From Apibacter sp. B3706 (GTDB taxonomy: Bacteria > Bacteroidota > Bacteroidia > Flavobacteriales > Weeksellaceae), in assembly GCF_011082725.1 (NCBI RefSeq), contig NZ_CP049715.1:1612001-1676000 (forward strand): a stretch of DNA of 64,000 bases, given 5' to 3'. The notes beneath the pieces were generated by a model. That model saw only the letters and a list, made by a program, of their open reading frames with translations. It made no database searches and was not told the origin of the DNA. The translations under genes were made by a program, and so were the position numbers. Each line of letters begins with the position of its first letter. Position 1 is the stretch's first letter. This document shows, in pieces, positions 17,510 to 25,145 of this stretch.

Positions 17510-19267
17510 TTAATCGAAATTTGGCATGGGCAATATTTCATAATTTCTTTTTCCAAAAGGATTAAATTTAGGACATCCTAAAGTTATGAAATTCTCCCAA
17601 ATAGGTAAGAAATGAGACGGTTGTATAAATTCATTTCTTTTTCTGGCAGAAACTTTTGAAATGGTTTTACTAAAAAATATAGAAAATTCTTCTTCGGAAT
17701 GTTCTGATAATTCACTTAATAAATAGTCAATTAATTCAATTATTTTTTCCTGCATAACATCCGATGGTATTGCTGTTATTGTTAGTAAATCTTCTTCAAT
17801 TTCCATATCTAATCCCTCTGCAAATAATGCGGTTTTAATTGAATCTAATTTCTCTTTTTCAAGATCATATACCGGTCTTTCGATGGGAAACAATAATTGT
17901 TGACTTAAGACATTCCCTTTCGAGTTTTTGATATGATTTTCATATAAAACTGTCTGATGTATTCTATAGGGATCCAAAATCCATACATTGGAATCTTTTT
18001 CAGTAATCCATCTCCCATTGGATAATCGTAATAGTGACGATTCGGTGATAGTTTCACTAGGATTATCAAACATTTCAGAAGTTAAAATTTCTTGTCTGGA
18101 AGATGCATATAATTCATGCAAATTGACTTTTTCGGCATGTGACGGTTTACCGGATGTAGTATCAAACGGATTATAGGACGAATTAATATTTATTTTAGGT
18201 TCAACAACGGGAGTATCTTTTTTATTTAATGAAAAACTCCAATCAGGATTTTGATCAAAATCTAAGCTTGGTACAACATTATAAACCCCAAGGGATTTTT
18301 TAATGGCTGTTCTTAATAATGCATATATTGACGCTTCGTCTTCAAATTTAATTTCTGTCTTAGTCGGATGAATATTAACATCTATTCTTTCCGGATCAAT
18401 CTGTATATAAAGAAAAAATGAAGGCAAAAACCGTGGCGGGATCAATCCTTCAAAAGCATCCTGTACCGCTTTATTTAAATAGGTCGATCTAAAAAATCTT
18501 TGATTTACGAAAAAAAATTGTTCACCACGTGCTTTTTTAGCACCTTCCGGTTTTCCTATAAATCCATTTAATTTTATCCAATCTAATTGTTCTGCAATTG
18601 GGATTAATTGATGTTGAATTTTCCTGCCGAAGATTTCTGAAATTCTTTGCAATAAACTTCCTGAACGAAGCCTGAACATTTCTTCGTCATTATTAAATAA
18701 TTGGAACTGTATATCTTCATGTGCTAAAGCAACTCTATGGAATTCGTCTAAAATATGCCTAAATTCAACGGAATTGGATTTTAGAAATTTTCTTCTTGCC
18801 GGCACATTAAAAAATAAATTTTTAATTAAAAATGTAGACCCGACTGCTGTATTTACGGGAAGTTGAGAAATGATGTCTCCCCCTTCAATAATAATATGAG
18901 TACCCAATTCATCTTCCTCTTTACGAGTTTTTAATTCAACTTGAGAGACTGCTGCTATGGAGGCTAATGCTTCTCCTCTAAAGCCTTTGGTGTGAATATG
19001 AAATATATCTTCTGTAGTTGTTATTTTTGAGGTTGCATGTCTTTCAAATGACATTCTTGCATCAGTTACACTCATTCCCACCCCATTATCAACTACCTGA
19101 ATTAGATTTCGACCCGCTTCTTTTATGATAAGTTGAATTTGCGTTGCTTTTGCATCGATAGCATTTTCTAAAAGTTCTTTTACTACAGAAGAAGGTCTTT
19201 GTACTACTTCTCCTGCCGCTATCTGATTGGATACATTATCCGGAAGTAAGTGTATTATATCAGGCAT
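17510..19267 (-). CDS. mutL: DNA mismatch repair protein MutL
   Basis: A GHKL ATPase that links MutS mismatch recognition to strand removal. The N-terminal ATPase motifs are complete: ELLENAIDA (31-39), DNGVGM (60-65), GFRGEAL (95-101), then the transducer domain with RIDVNIHPTKTEIKF (about 293-307). After a Ser/Asn-rich linker (345-410) comes a short dimerisation domain. There the endonuclease motif DQHAxHE-xxxxE reads DPYRIHQTVLYE (431-442), and the later ACR and CPHGRP motifs are replaced (KVSARKR; CPKFNPFGK). Nicking activity may therefore be lost or altered. The start ATG 19267 lies only 4 bases after a promoter -7 box. It is first in the mutL-rhomboid-rhomboid-EEP run. Confidence 0.93.
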   Translation of the reverse strand: MPDIIHLLPDNVSNQIAAGEVVQRPSSVVKELLENAIDAKATQIQLIIKEAGRNLIQVVDNGVGMSVTDARMSFERHATSKITTTEDIFHIHTKGFRGEALASIAAVSQVELKTRKEEDELGTHIIIEGGDIISQLPVNTAVGSTFLIKNLFFNVPARRKFLKSNSVEFRHILDEFHRVALAHEDIQFQLFNNDEEMFRLRSGSLLQRISEIFGRKIQHQLIPIAEQLDWIKLNGFIGKPEGAKKARGEQFFFVNQRFFRSTYLNKAVQDAFEGLIPPRFLPSFFLYIQIDPERIDVNIHPTKTEIKFEDEASIYALLRTAIKKSLGVYNVVPSLDFDQNPDWSFSLNKKDTPVVEPKININSSYNPFDTTSGKPSHAEKVNLHELYASSRQEILTSEMFDNPSETITESSLLRLSNGRWITEKDSNVWILDPYRIHQTVLYENHIKNSKGNVLSQQLLFPIERPVYDLEKEKLDSIKTALFAEGLDMEIEEDLLTITAIPSDVMQEKIIELIDYLLSELSEHSEEEFSIFFSKTISKVSARKRNEFIQPSHFLPIWENFITLGCPKFNPFGKRNYEILPMPNFD

Positions 19268-19271
19268 ACTA

Positions 19272-19279
19272 CAAAGTTA
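19272..19279 (-). promoter_or_regulatory. -7 element of mutL, implying a leaderless mRNA
   Basis: TAACTTTG on the minus strand ends 4 bases before the mutL ATG. Transcription would therefore begin at about the start codon. The nearest TTG is 24 bases upstream, longer than the usual 18-21 spacer, which lowers confidence. Confidence 0.42.
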
Positions 19280-19425
19280 TTAAAACTATTAGAAACCTCA
19301 TCGCAACCTTTTACTAAATAAAAAAATGAAAGAACAATTATTTAATTAGCAATAATTTAAAAAATGCTAAATTTATATTACAAAAACTAATCAATAGCCT
19401 ATTTCTTTCAAATAATCTGCTTTTT

Positions 19426-19719
19426 TTATTGATAAATTTTTTCTTTGTTATAAAAATCAACAAAATTTTCATATCCGATGTATTTACATAATAAATCTAA
19501 TATATGTCGGTTGGGTTCTCCTGTAGCTTTTTCTCTTCCATCTATATATTTATCGTAATATCTTATAAATGTCTTTTCACTAATACATGTCTTATATTCT
19601 TTTTCAATCTTAACGGAAATATGTTTTGAAAGAGGAGTTTTCAACACAAGTAACGATTCTTTTTTAGCTTTATTAAAAGCCGCATAAACTATCTTCTTAA
19701 TTACTTCTTTATATCCCAT
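19426..19719 (-). CDS. Small Bacteroidota protein with ISEKT/YIGYENF domain
   Basis: A 97-residue, basic, soluble protein. Its C-terminal two thirds (ISEKTFIRYYDKYIDGREK, a short Gly-Glu-Pro turn, then LDLLCKYIGYENFVDFYNK) resemble a domain I recall at the N-terminus of many uncharacterised Bacteroidota proteins, often fused to membrane or effector parts; here it stands alone. The helix-turn-helix-like rhythm suggests DNA or protein binding, but this is inference. It lies between mutL and the repeat-lipoprotein gene and is divergent from the latter. It shares a 360-base intergenic region with it, so it could regulate that gene. Confidence 0.6.
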   Translation of the reverse strand: MGYKEVIKKIVYAAFNKAKKESLLVLKTPLSKHISVKIEKEYKTCISEKTFIRYYDKYIDGREKATGEPNRHILDLLCKYIGYENFVDFYNKEKIYQ

Positions 19720-19788
19720 ACTTTAATTCTAATAGTTAGTAAATACTTTTTTGCAACCAATAAAAAAATGAAGCAAAATTTTTTAAAT

Positions 19789-19817
19789 GTCTTTAAAAAG
19801 TCTTTAGTATGTCTTTA
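19789..19817 (+). promoter_or_regulatory. Three GTCTTTA copies at exact 11-bp spacing
   Basis: GTCTTTA begins at 19789, 19800 and 19811, so three direct repeats lie on the same helix face in the 360-base region between the divergent 97-residue gene and the repeat-lipoprotein gene. They resemble a regulator-binding array. The nearby response regulator is a candidate binder by proximity only. The rest of the gap is AT-rich and shows no exact TAnnTTTG promoter box. Confidence 0.4.
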
Positions 19818-20078
19818 TTTTACTTTATATTATCAGTTACTTTGTATTTGAATTTTGTTAGTATATTTTATAGCAAAGGTACTAAATGTATTCTAATAAG
19901 GAATAAACAAGTAGTAGTATTTTAATAGAATTGGGAAGCCTATTAAATAACTGCCACTTCGTATTGCTTGCTTCCCTAATGCATAACTGTATTTTAAATG
20001 CTAGAAAACAGCTAATTAGCTATCTAAAATTTTTAGATACATTTTTTTTATTAAGTAAAAATTAAATAAACAATAAAC

Positions 20079-20639
20079 ATGAAAAAAATATCAATATCTA
20101 TAGTAAGTTTATCTTTAAGCTTATTTATAACATCATGCAACGACGATTATAGCGATATCCCAATGCAAAAAACTTTATCTGCAGAAAATACATTAAACAG
20201 CCAGACACAAAAAGAGGAAAATAATTCCGAAAATACGGAGATTGGAATTTATAGGGTCGATATGGATATCAGTGGAGAAACTGCTCAGAATCCCGTGAGA
20301 AGAATGGATATCAGCGGGGAAACTGCTCAGAATCCTGTAAGAAAAATGGACATTAGCGGAGAAACTGCTCAGAATCCCGTGAGAAGAATGGACATTAGCG
20401 GGGAAACTGCTCAGAATCCCGTGAGAAGAATGGATATCAGCGGGGAAACTGCTCAGAATCCCGTAAGAAAAATGGATATTAGCGGGGAAACTGCTCAGAA
20501 TCCCGTGAGAAGAATGGACATTAGCGGAGAAACTGCTCAAAATCCCGTGAGAAGAATGGATATCAGCGGAGAAACTGCTCAGAATCCCGTGAGAAGAATG
20601 GATATCAGCGGAGAAACTGCTCAGAATCCCGTGAGATAA
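20079..20639 (+). CDS. Lipoprotein of nine tandem 14-residue repeats
   Basis: A 186-residue predicted outer-envelope lipoprotein. The signal peptide ends in the lipobox FITSC with Cys20 as the lipidated residue, and the acidic NDDY right after it resembles the surface-export signal of flavobacterial lipoproteins. A 40-residue Asn/Glu/Thr-rich spacer leads into nine units [R/K]MDISGETAQNPVR from residue 62 to the last residue. The protein ends exactly on a repeat, with no further domain. Each junction is dibasic (R-R or R-K). Nearly all base differences between copies are synonymous, so the peptide sequence seems selected. It could be a multi-copy peptide precursor, a surface stalk or a decoy antigen; no family is recognised. 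It is followed by a terminator and then a sensor kinase/regulator pair. Confidence 0.8.
   Translation: MKKISISIVSLSLSLFITSCNDDYSDIPMQKTLSAENTLNSQTQKEENNSENTEIGIYRVDMDISGETAQNPVRRMDISGETAQNPVRKMDISGETAQNPVRRMDISGETAQNPVRRMDISGETAQNPVRKMDISGETAQNPVRRMDISGETAQNPVRRMDISGETAQNPVRRMDISGETAQNPVR
20262..20636 (+). repeat. 42-bp tandem repeat, nine copies, in frame
   Basis: Nine units of 42 bases (the first lacks the leading codon) encode identical 13-residue cores. Copies differ at a handful of positions, for example GAT/GAC, ATC/ATT, AGT/AGC, GGA/GGG, CAG/CAA, CCC/CCT and GTG/GTA, all synonymous. The only coding change is the lead codon AGA (Arg) or AAA (Lys, units 3 and 6). The GTA-AGA-AAA junction occurs twice, three units apart, suggesting that a three-unit block was duplicated. 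The copy number is likely to vary between strains by slippage or recombination. Confidence 0.97.
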
Positions 20640-20723
20640 TTCATTCTAATTTTGAGAAATAATTGAATTTCAAAAAAAATAAAATATTTTAATTCAATCA
20701 ATAATTCATAGATATTTATACGG

Positions 20724-20754
20724 CAAGGAATACATGTATTCCTTGTCTTTTTTT
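20724..20754 (+). terminator. Strong intrinsic terminator of the repeat-lipoprotein gene
   Basis: A perfect palindrome CAAGGAATACA/TGTATTCCTTG (22 bases) is followed by a T-rich run, 85 bases after the stop. It separates this gene from the histidine kinase gene, which therefore needs its own promoter. Confidence 0.82.
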
Positions 20755-20829
20755 ACTTAATAAATATATAATTCTTAATACATAATAAGTTTCAATATTA
20801 TAAGTTTATATTTTTATATTTAGTAAATA

Positions 20830-22659
20830 ATGAAAACATTTATTATATATTTATTCTATATCGTTGTTTTATTGCTATATTTTCCTTCATGCAAAGATTT
20901 TACTATACGAAAAAAGAAATCTGATAGTTCAATTAAAAAATCAAAAATATATAATACTCCTTTTACTTATTATACTAATGAAACCATTCAATTAACGTAT
21001 AAAGAAATATATAGGCTAAAAAAAGAAAAGAATAATGAACTTTTAGCTAATATTTATTTTCAAATGGGTCATTATTATTTAAACAAAAATAAAAGTGATA
21101 GCTCATTTTATTATTTCAATCATGCAAAAGAAGCGTATTTACTTGATAATAATAATGTCTTTATCGGTAAAAGTTTAATAGATATGGCCATCATCCAAGC
21201 GAATGAAGGAGATTACATAGGAAGTGAAGAGACCGCAGTTGAAGCACTACGATATATTAAAAAAACTCAACATAATGCTTCCTTATCTGCTGTATATAAT
21301 TGCTTAGCCATATCTAAAACTGAACAAAAAGATTACGATCAAGCCATAAAATATTATAATTTGGCTTTAAAATTTTCAACCAGTAAAATATCTGTTATCA
21401 ACATAAAAAACAATGAGGCGGTTGTTAATATTAAAGCCGGAAATTATGACAATGCCATTAAAATTTTAACTAAGTTAATTAACGATTCTTTTTTAAATAA
21501 TCTCCCCCTTCATAAAGCTCGTATAACTGATAACTTAGCTTATGCAAAATGGCTCGATAATCCAAACTATAAGGCTGATAAAGATCTTTATCAAGCCCTA
21601 AAAATAAGAGAAAAAGCATCTGATTCTATAGGACAAATTGCCAATCATTATCATTTATCGGAATACTATGAAAAAACAAGCATTAAAAAAGCAATTTTTC
21701 ATGCAAATAAAATGTATGATATTGCTTTAAAATTAGGGAATATAGATGACCAACTTGCGGCGATGCAAAAAATTATTCTTTTAGATACACCTTCTACGCA
21801 TGAAAAAAATTATTTTAATTCTTATATTAGATTAAATGATGAAATCAATTTTAAAAGAATTCGAGCCAAAAACCAATTTGCTTTAATCCGTTATGAAGTA
21901 GAACGTAATAAAGAAGAAAATGCTTTACTAAAAGCTGAAAATGCTCAAAAAAACTATTTGCTATTACAACAAAAAGTAACGATTGGTTCTATTATAATTT
22001 TAGCATTAATAATTGTAATATTATTAATATTTTGGCATAAAAGAAGAAATGCTAAATTTAGACAAGAAAAAATTGAAGAAATCCATCGAACCGAATTGAA
22101 ATATTCTAAAAGAATTCATGATGAAGTAGCCAATGGTATTTACTTTTTGATGGTTCAACTTCAAAATAATTCAGATGTAAAACCAACGAAGATAATTGAT
22201 GAATTAGACCAATTATATCTTAAATCAAGAGATATCTCGCATGATTCAGATTATAAAATTAGTTTGACTGAAGAATTTTCAATTACTTTACGTAATATGA
22301 TTAAACATTATGGTTCAAAAAATACCCGAATAATATTAATAGGTAATGAATCCCATATTTGGAAAAATATCCCAGACAATAAAAAAGAGGATTTATATTA
22401 TATTCTTAAAGAATTAATGACTAATATGAAAAAACACAGTCAAGCTGATATTGTTACATTAAAATTTAAAAAAGAAGATTGTATCATTTCCATTGAATAT
22501 ACAGATAATGGCGTGGGTTTTTCCGGCTCAGGTACCGAACCATTCGCAGATTTAAAAAACATAAATGACAGGTTACACCCAAAAAAAGGTTATTATATTA
22601 TTGATCGCAACAAAAAGATCGGCTGCTCAATAAAAATTTTATATTCAATATCTAATTAA
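20830..22659 (+). CDS. TPR-containing sensor histidine kinase
   Basis: A 609-residue two-component sensor. A lipoprotein-like signal (YFPSC, Cys21) precedes a periplasmic region of tandem helical repeats (about 50-340; for example AVYNCLAISKTEQKDYDQAI is TPR-like). A coiled stretch follows, then one membrane helix (about 382-402) and a cytoplasmic kinase. His430 in KRIHDEVANGIYFLM is the phospho-acceptor; the ATPase has ELMTN (N box, Asn532) and DNGVGF (559-564). This TPR-TM-HATPase layout is common in Bacteroidota. The lipobox combined with a membrane helix is unusual; the first segment may instead be a plain signal anchor. It is in an operon with the response regulator 5 bases downstream. 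The ligand is unknown; the repeat lipoprotein just upstream is a candidate by position only. Confidence 0.87.
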   Translation: MKTFIIYLFYIVVLLLYFPSCKDFTIRKKKSDSSIKKSKIYNTPFTYYTNETIQLTYKEIYRLKKEKNNELLANIYFQMGHYYLNKNKSDSSFYYFNHAKEAYLLDNNNVFIGKSLIDMAIIQANEGDYIGSEETAVEALRYIKKTQHNASLSAVYNCLAISKTEQKDYDQAIKYYNLALKFSTSKISVINIKNNEAVVNIKAGNYDNAIKILTKLINDSFLNNLPLHKARITDNLAYAKWLDNPNYKADKDLYQALKIREKASDSIGQIANHYHLSEYYEKTSIKKAIFHANKMYDIALKLGNIDDQLAAMQKIILLDTPSTHEKNYFNSYIRLNDEINFKRIRAKNQFALIRYEVERNKEENALLKAENAQKNYLLLQQKVTIGSIIILALIIVILLIFWHKRRNAKFRQEKIEEIHRTELKYSKRIHDEVANGIYFLMVQLQNNSDVKPTKIIDELDQLYLKSRDISHDSDYKISLTEEFSITLRNMIKHYGSKNTRIILIGNESHIWKNIPDNKKEDLYYILKELMTNMKKHSQADIVTLKFKKEDCIISIEYTDNGVGFSGSGTEPFADLKNINDRLHPKKGYYIIDRNKKIGCSIKILYSISN

Positions 22660-22664
22660 TAATA

Positions 22665-23327
22665 ATGTTCAAAAAAATACTTATTTCAGAAGATTTTGAC
22701 AGTTACAATATAGGGATTAAAAAAACTGTTGAGGAATTAAAAATTCCTATTATTGACCAGTCTTTCTATTGCGATGATGCTTTACTTAAAATCAAAAGAG
22801 CAATTATGGATCATGATCCCTATGATCTATTAATAACCGATTTATCTTTTGCTTCTGATTATAGAGAACAAAAATTGGATGGAGGCGAGGATTTAATACT
22901 AGCGGCTAAAAATGAACAACCTGATATTAAGGTTATCGTTTTTTCGATTGAAAATAGGTTTCATAAAATTAAATCTATGTTCGACAGATATAAAATTAAT
23001 GGATTTGTAACCAAAGGCAGAAATGACACCAAAGAATTACATAAAGCTATTATATCGGTGAATCAAAATAAAACCTATATTTCCAACGATAATTACAAAA
23101 CAAATCAAAATAATTTATATGAATTATCGGAATATGACATCAATTTATTAAAATTACTTTCTAAAGGAAATACTCAAAAAGAGGTGGAACAACATTTAAA
23201 AGAAAATCAAATTGTGCCTAATAGTGAAAGTTCAATAGAAAAGAGGCTTGCCTTATTAAGGGCATCTTTTAATGCAAAAGACACTAAACAATTATTAAGT
23301 TTAATTATTGAATTAGGGATAATTTAA
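22665..23327 (+). CDS. Response regulator with LuxR-like C-terminal domain
   Basis: A 220-residue regulator, partner of the kinase ending 5 bases upstream. The receiver domain has an acidic start (LISEDFD), the phospho-Asp in DLLITDLSF (near residue 53), FSIE and the late Lys in FVTKGR. The C-terminal 75 residues form a helix-turn-helix of LuxR/GerE-like size, beginning ELSEYDINLLKLLSKGNTQK. It has an uncommon loop (NQIVPNSESSIEKRLALLRA) in place of the usual VKTHLSNI helix, as in the Bacteroidota variant. It would bind DNA when phosphorylated. The GTCTTTA array at 19789 is a possible target. Confidence 0.83.
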   Translation: MFKKILISEDFDSYNIGIKKTVEELKIPIIDQSFYCDDALLKIKRAIMDHDPYDLLITDLSFASDYREQKLDGGEDLILAAKNEQPDIKVIVFSIENRFHKIKSMFDRYKINGFVTKGRNDTKELHKAIISVNQNKTYISNDNYKTNQNNLYELSEYDINLLKLLSKGNTQKEVEQHLKENQIVPNSESSIEKRLALLRASFNAKDTKQLLSLIIELGII

Positions 23328-23455
23328 AAGTTTTTGAGTTTTAGATATTTTTTTAGTTTATACGCTTTAGTAGTGTACTTTTTATCTTTTGGAATAATTC
23401 CAATCTTTTCTTTTTTTAATCTGATTTTAAAATAATGAATTCTTACGGAAAACAT
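23324..23455 (-). CDS. Possible small basic protein (43 residues) after dinB
   Basis: An ATG at 23455, preceded by an A-rich leader, opens 43 codons to a TAA at 23324. The product is strikingly basic (about 16 Lys/Arg), with a mixed hydrophobic pattern (MFSVRIHYFKIRLKKEK ... KYLKLKNF). The stop overlaps the end of the convergent response-regulator gene by 4 bases. The ORF starts 51 bases past the dinB stop and could be read through from it. No homologue is recognised. It may be a real small gene, the remnant of a larger one, or chance in AT-rich DNA. Confidence 0.33.
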   Translation of the reverse strand: MFSVRIHYFKIRLKKEKIGIIPKDKKYTTKAYKLKKYLKLKNF

Positions 23456-23506
23456 TTTTTATAATACAGAAGTAATTAATTTTTTAATTATATATTTAGA
23501 AATTTA

Positions 23507-24598
23507 CTAATATGAATCTTTAAATTCCTTAAAGGGAATTTTTAATTGAAAATTTTTAGGAATATTATTTCCTAAATCCGATTCCGAATTTTTAATGCTT
23601 ACCCCTATCAATCTAATTTTCTTATCCAAGTCGAGTGTATAGAGTAATTCCAGAGCAATTTTATAGAGTTGAGAAAAATCCTTTATATAACTCGTTATGG
23701 TTTTACTTCGCGAGATTACTTTAAAATTAGATAATTTTATCTTTAAAGTAACGGTACGTCCTTTAAAAGAATTTTTATTCATTCTGTGAATTACATCTCT
23801 ACAGATAGTTTCTAACTCCGCATACAATCGGGGTAAAGAATTTGTATCTTCCATAAATGTATTTTCTGAACCTACTGATTTTCGTATTCTATTGGGATTT
23901 ACTTCCCGATTATCAATAGCCCTCGCATTTAAATAGTATAAACTCCCGTGCTTACCAAATAGCTTTATAAGATCTTCTTCAGATTTTTTTTTCAAATCTA
24001 AACCGGTATTGATTCCTATTTGATGCATTTTTTCGGCAGTTTTTTTTCCTATTCCGAAAAAATCTTCAATTTTAAGGTTTTCTACAAATTTTTCTGCTCT
24101 TTGAGGAGTAATAATAAATAAGCCATTGGGCTTATTATAATCTGAAGCTATTTTTGCAAGGAATTTATTGAAGGAAACACCTGCTGAAGCTGTCAATCCG
24201 GTTTCTTTAAAAATTTTATTTTTGATTTCCTTTGCAATATCCCTGGCAAATTCCATATTTTTAAAATTATGGGTTACATCTAAAAATGCTTCATCTAACG
24301 ATAAGGGTTCTACTAAATCGGTATATTGAAAAAAAATGTCTCTAATTTGTTTTGAAACAGAACGATAAATCTCAAAACGGGCGGAAGTGAAAATCAGGCC
24401 GGGACATCGTTGAATTGCTTGTTTGGAGGACATTGCTGAACGAACACCAAATTTTCTTGCTTCATAACTGGCTGCAGCAACTACTCCTCTTTCTCCTGCA
24501 AATCCAACGGCCAAAGGTTTCCCTCTAAATTCCTCATGATCTCTTTGCTCGATTGAAGCATAGAATGCATCCATATCTATATGAATTATCTTACGCAC
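23507..24598 (-). CDS. dinB: DNA polymerase IV (Y-family translesion polymerase)
   Basis: An error-prone polymerase that bypasses DNA lesions. The Y-family motifs are clear: HIDMDAFYASIEQRD with the first metal Asp pair, EARKFGVRSAM, SLDEAFLDVT with the second catalytic acids, AGVSFNKFLAKIASD and IEDFFGIGKKTAEKM (helix-hairpin-helix thumb). The little-finger domain ends near residue 345. The length of 363 fits DinB. The C-terminus (FQLKIPFKEFKDSY) lacks an obvious QLxLF clamp-binding motif; LKIPF could be a weak version. Translation starts at GTG 24598, only 5 bases after a promoter -7 box, which suggests a leaderless transcript. Confidence 0.94.
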   Translation of the reverse strand: MRKIIHIDMDAFYASIEQRDHEEFRGKPLAVGFAGERGVVAAASYEARKFGVRSAMSSKQAIQRCPGLIFTSARFEIYRSVSKQIRDIFFQYTDLVEPLSLDEAFLDVTHNFKNMEFARDIAKEIKNKIFKETGLTASAGVSFNKFLAKIASDYNKPNGLFIITPQRAEKFVENLKIEDFFGIGKKTAEKMHQIGINTGLDLKKKSEEDLIKLFGKHGSLYYLNARAIDNREVNPNRIRKSVGSENTFMEDTNSLPRLYAELETICRDVIHRMNKNSFKGRTVTLKIKLSNFKVISRSKTITSYIKDFSQLYKIALELLYTLDLDKKIRLIGVSIKNSESDLGNNIPKNFQLKIPFKEFKDSY

Positions 24599-24603
24599 AA
24601 TGA

Positions 24604-24635
24604 CAAAGTTACAAAAGGTGTTTACTTAAAATCAA
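24604..24635 (-). promoter_or_regulatory. dinB promoter adjacent to the GTG start
   Basis: On the minus strand, TTG (24635-24633), a 21-base spacer and TAACTTTG (24611-24604) fit the Bacteroidota consensus. The -7 box ends 5 bases before the GTG codon, placing the transcription start at or next to it. The same arrangement is seen at mutL. Confidence 0.52.
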
Positions 24636-25145
24636 CAAAAATATTATTTTTGTGTATATTTTATTTGTAACAATCAAGTTATATGATCCGTTTTTAAATA
24701 AAATACAAATCGTAAATCAAAATATTATTAAATTTTCCTATTAATTTATTTGTTACAATTAGATTGATTATTATAGTTTCGATTTTGTCAGTCATTCACT
24801 CTAATAATTAATAGTTATATATTTTCAAACATTTCTTATTGGAAAGTATAGTAATATTAGCTTCGTTTAAATTATACTATAATTTAAAAAAGTTAATTTA
24901 TTAAAATCTATTAAATAATTGTATCTTTATCACTTAGGATTTTTTATTAAAACCTTTTGAAAAAAATTATACTTTACATAAAAAATAATGATATAATATT
25001 TCTGTTTTTTTCAAATAAAAGTTGAGTTACCAAAAAATGTAACCATTTTATAATAAAAAAGTTATAATATGTTTTATAAAAGAAAATGGCATGATTTATG
25101 ACGAAATTATTTTTTAAAATTTTTTAAAAAATTTTAACTATCCAT
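24636..25145. other. Intergenic region, AT-rich, no gene seen
   Basis: About 510 bases between dinB and the deacetylase gene, which are divergent. No open frame of coding character was found. It holds a small inverted repeat, GTTAC-CAAAAAAT-GTAAC, near 25025-25042, which could be a regulator site for the deacetylase gene. Confidence 0.5.

Noticed and set aside
19303-19772. Shared sequence GCAACC plus AATAAAAAAATGAA upstream of mutL and of the 97-residue gene
   Set aside because: The long part is almost pure A/T and the spacing to each start differs. In DNA this AT-rich it does not stand out enough to call a site.
20193-20540. Open frame antisense to the repeat lipoprotein (115 residues, also repetitive)
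   Set aside because: It is the mirror of the 42-bp repeat. A repeat without stops in one antisense frame stays open by geometry; there is no start context or independent conservation signal.
20262-20636. CRISPR-like array
   Set aside because: Units are contiguous 42-bp in-frame coding repeats with no unique spacers and no cas genes nearby.
5360-20835. Identical leader ATATTTAGTAAATAATGAAA before two genes (about 5364 and 20816)
   Set aside because: It matches the general A-rich leader preference of flavobacterial genes; a 20-base match is notable but gives no testable role beyond translation start.
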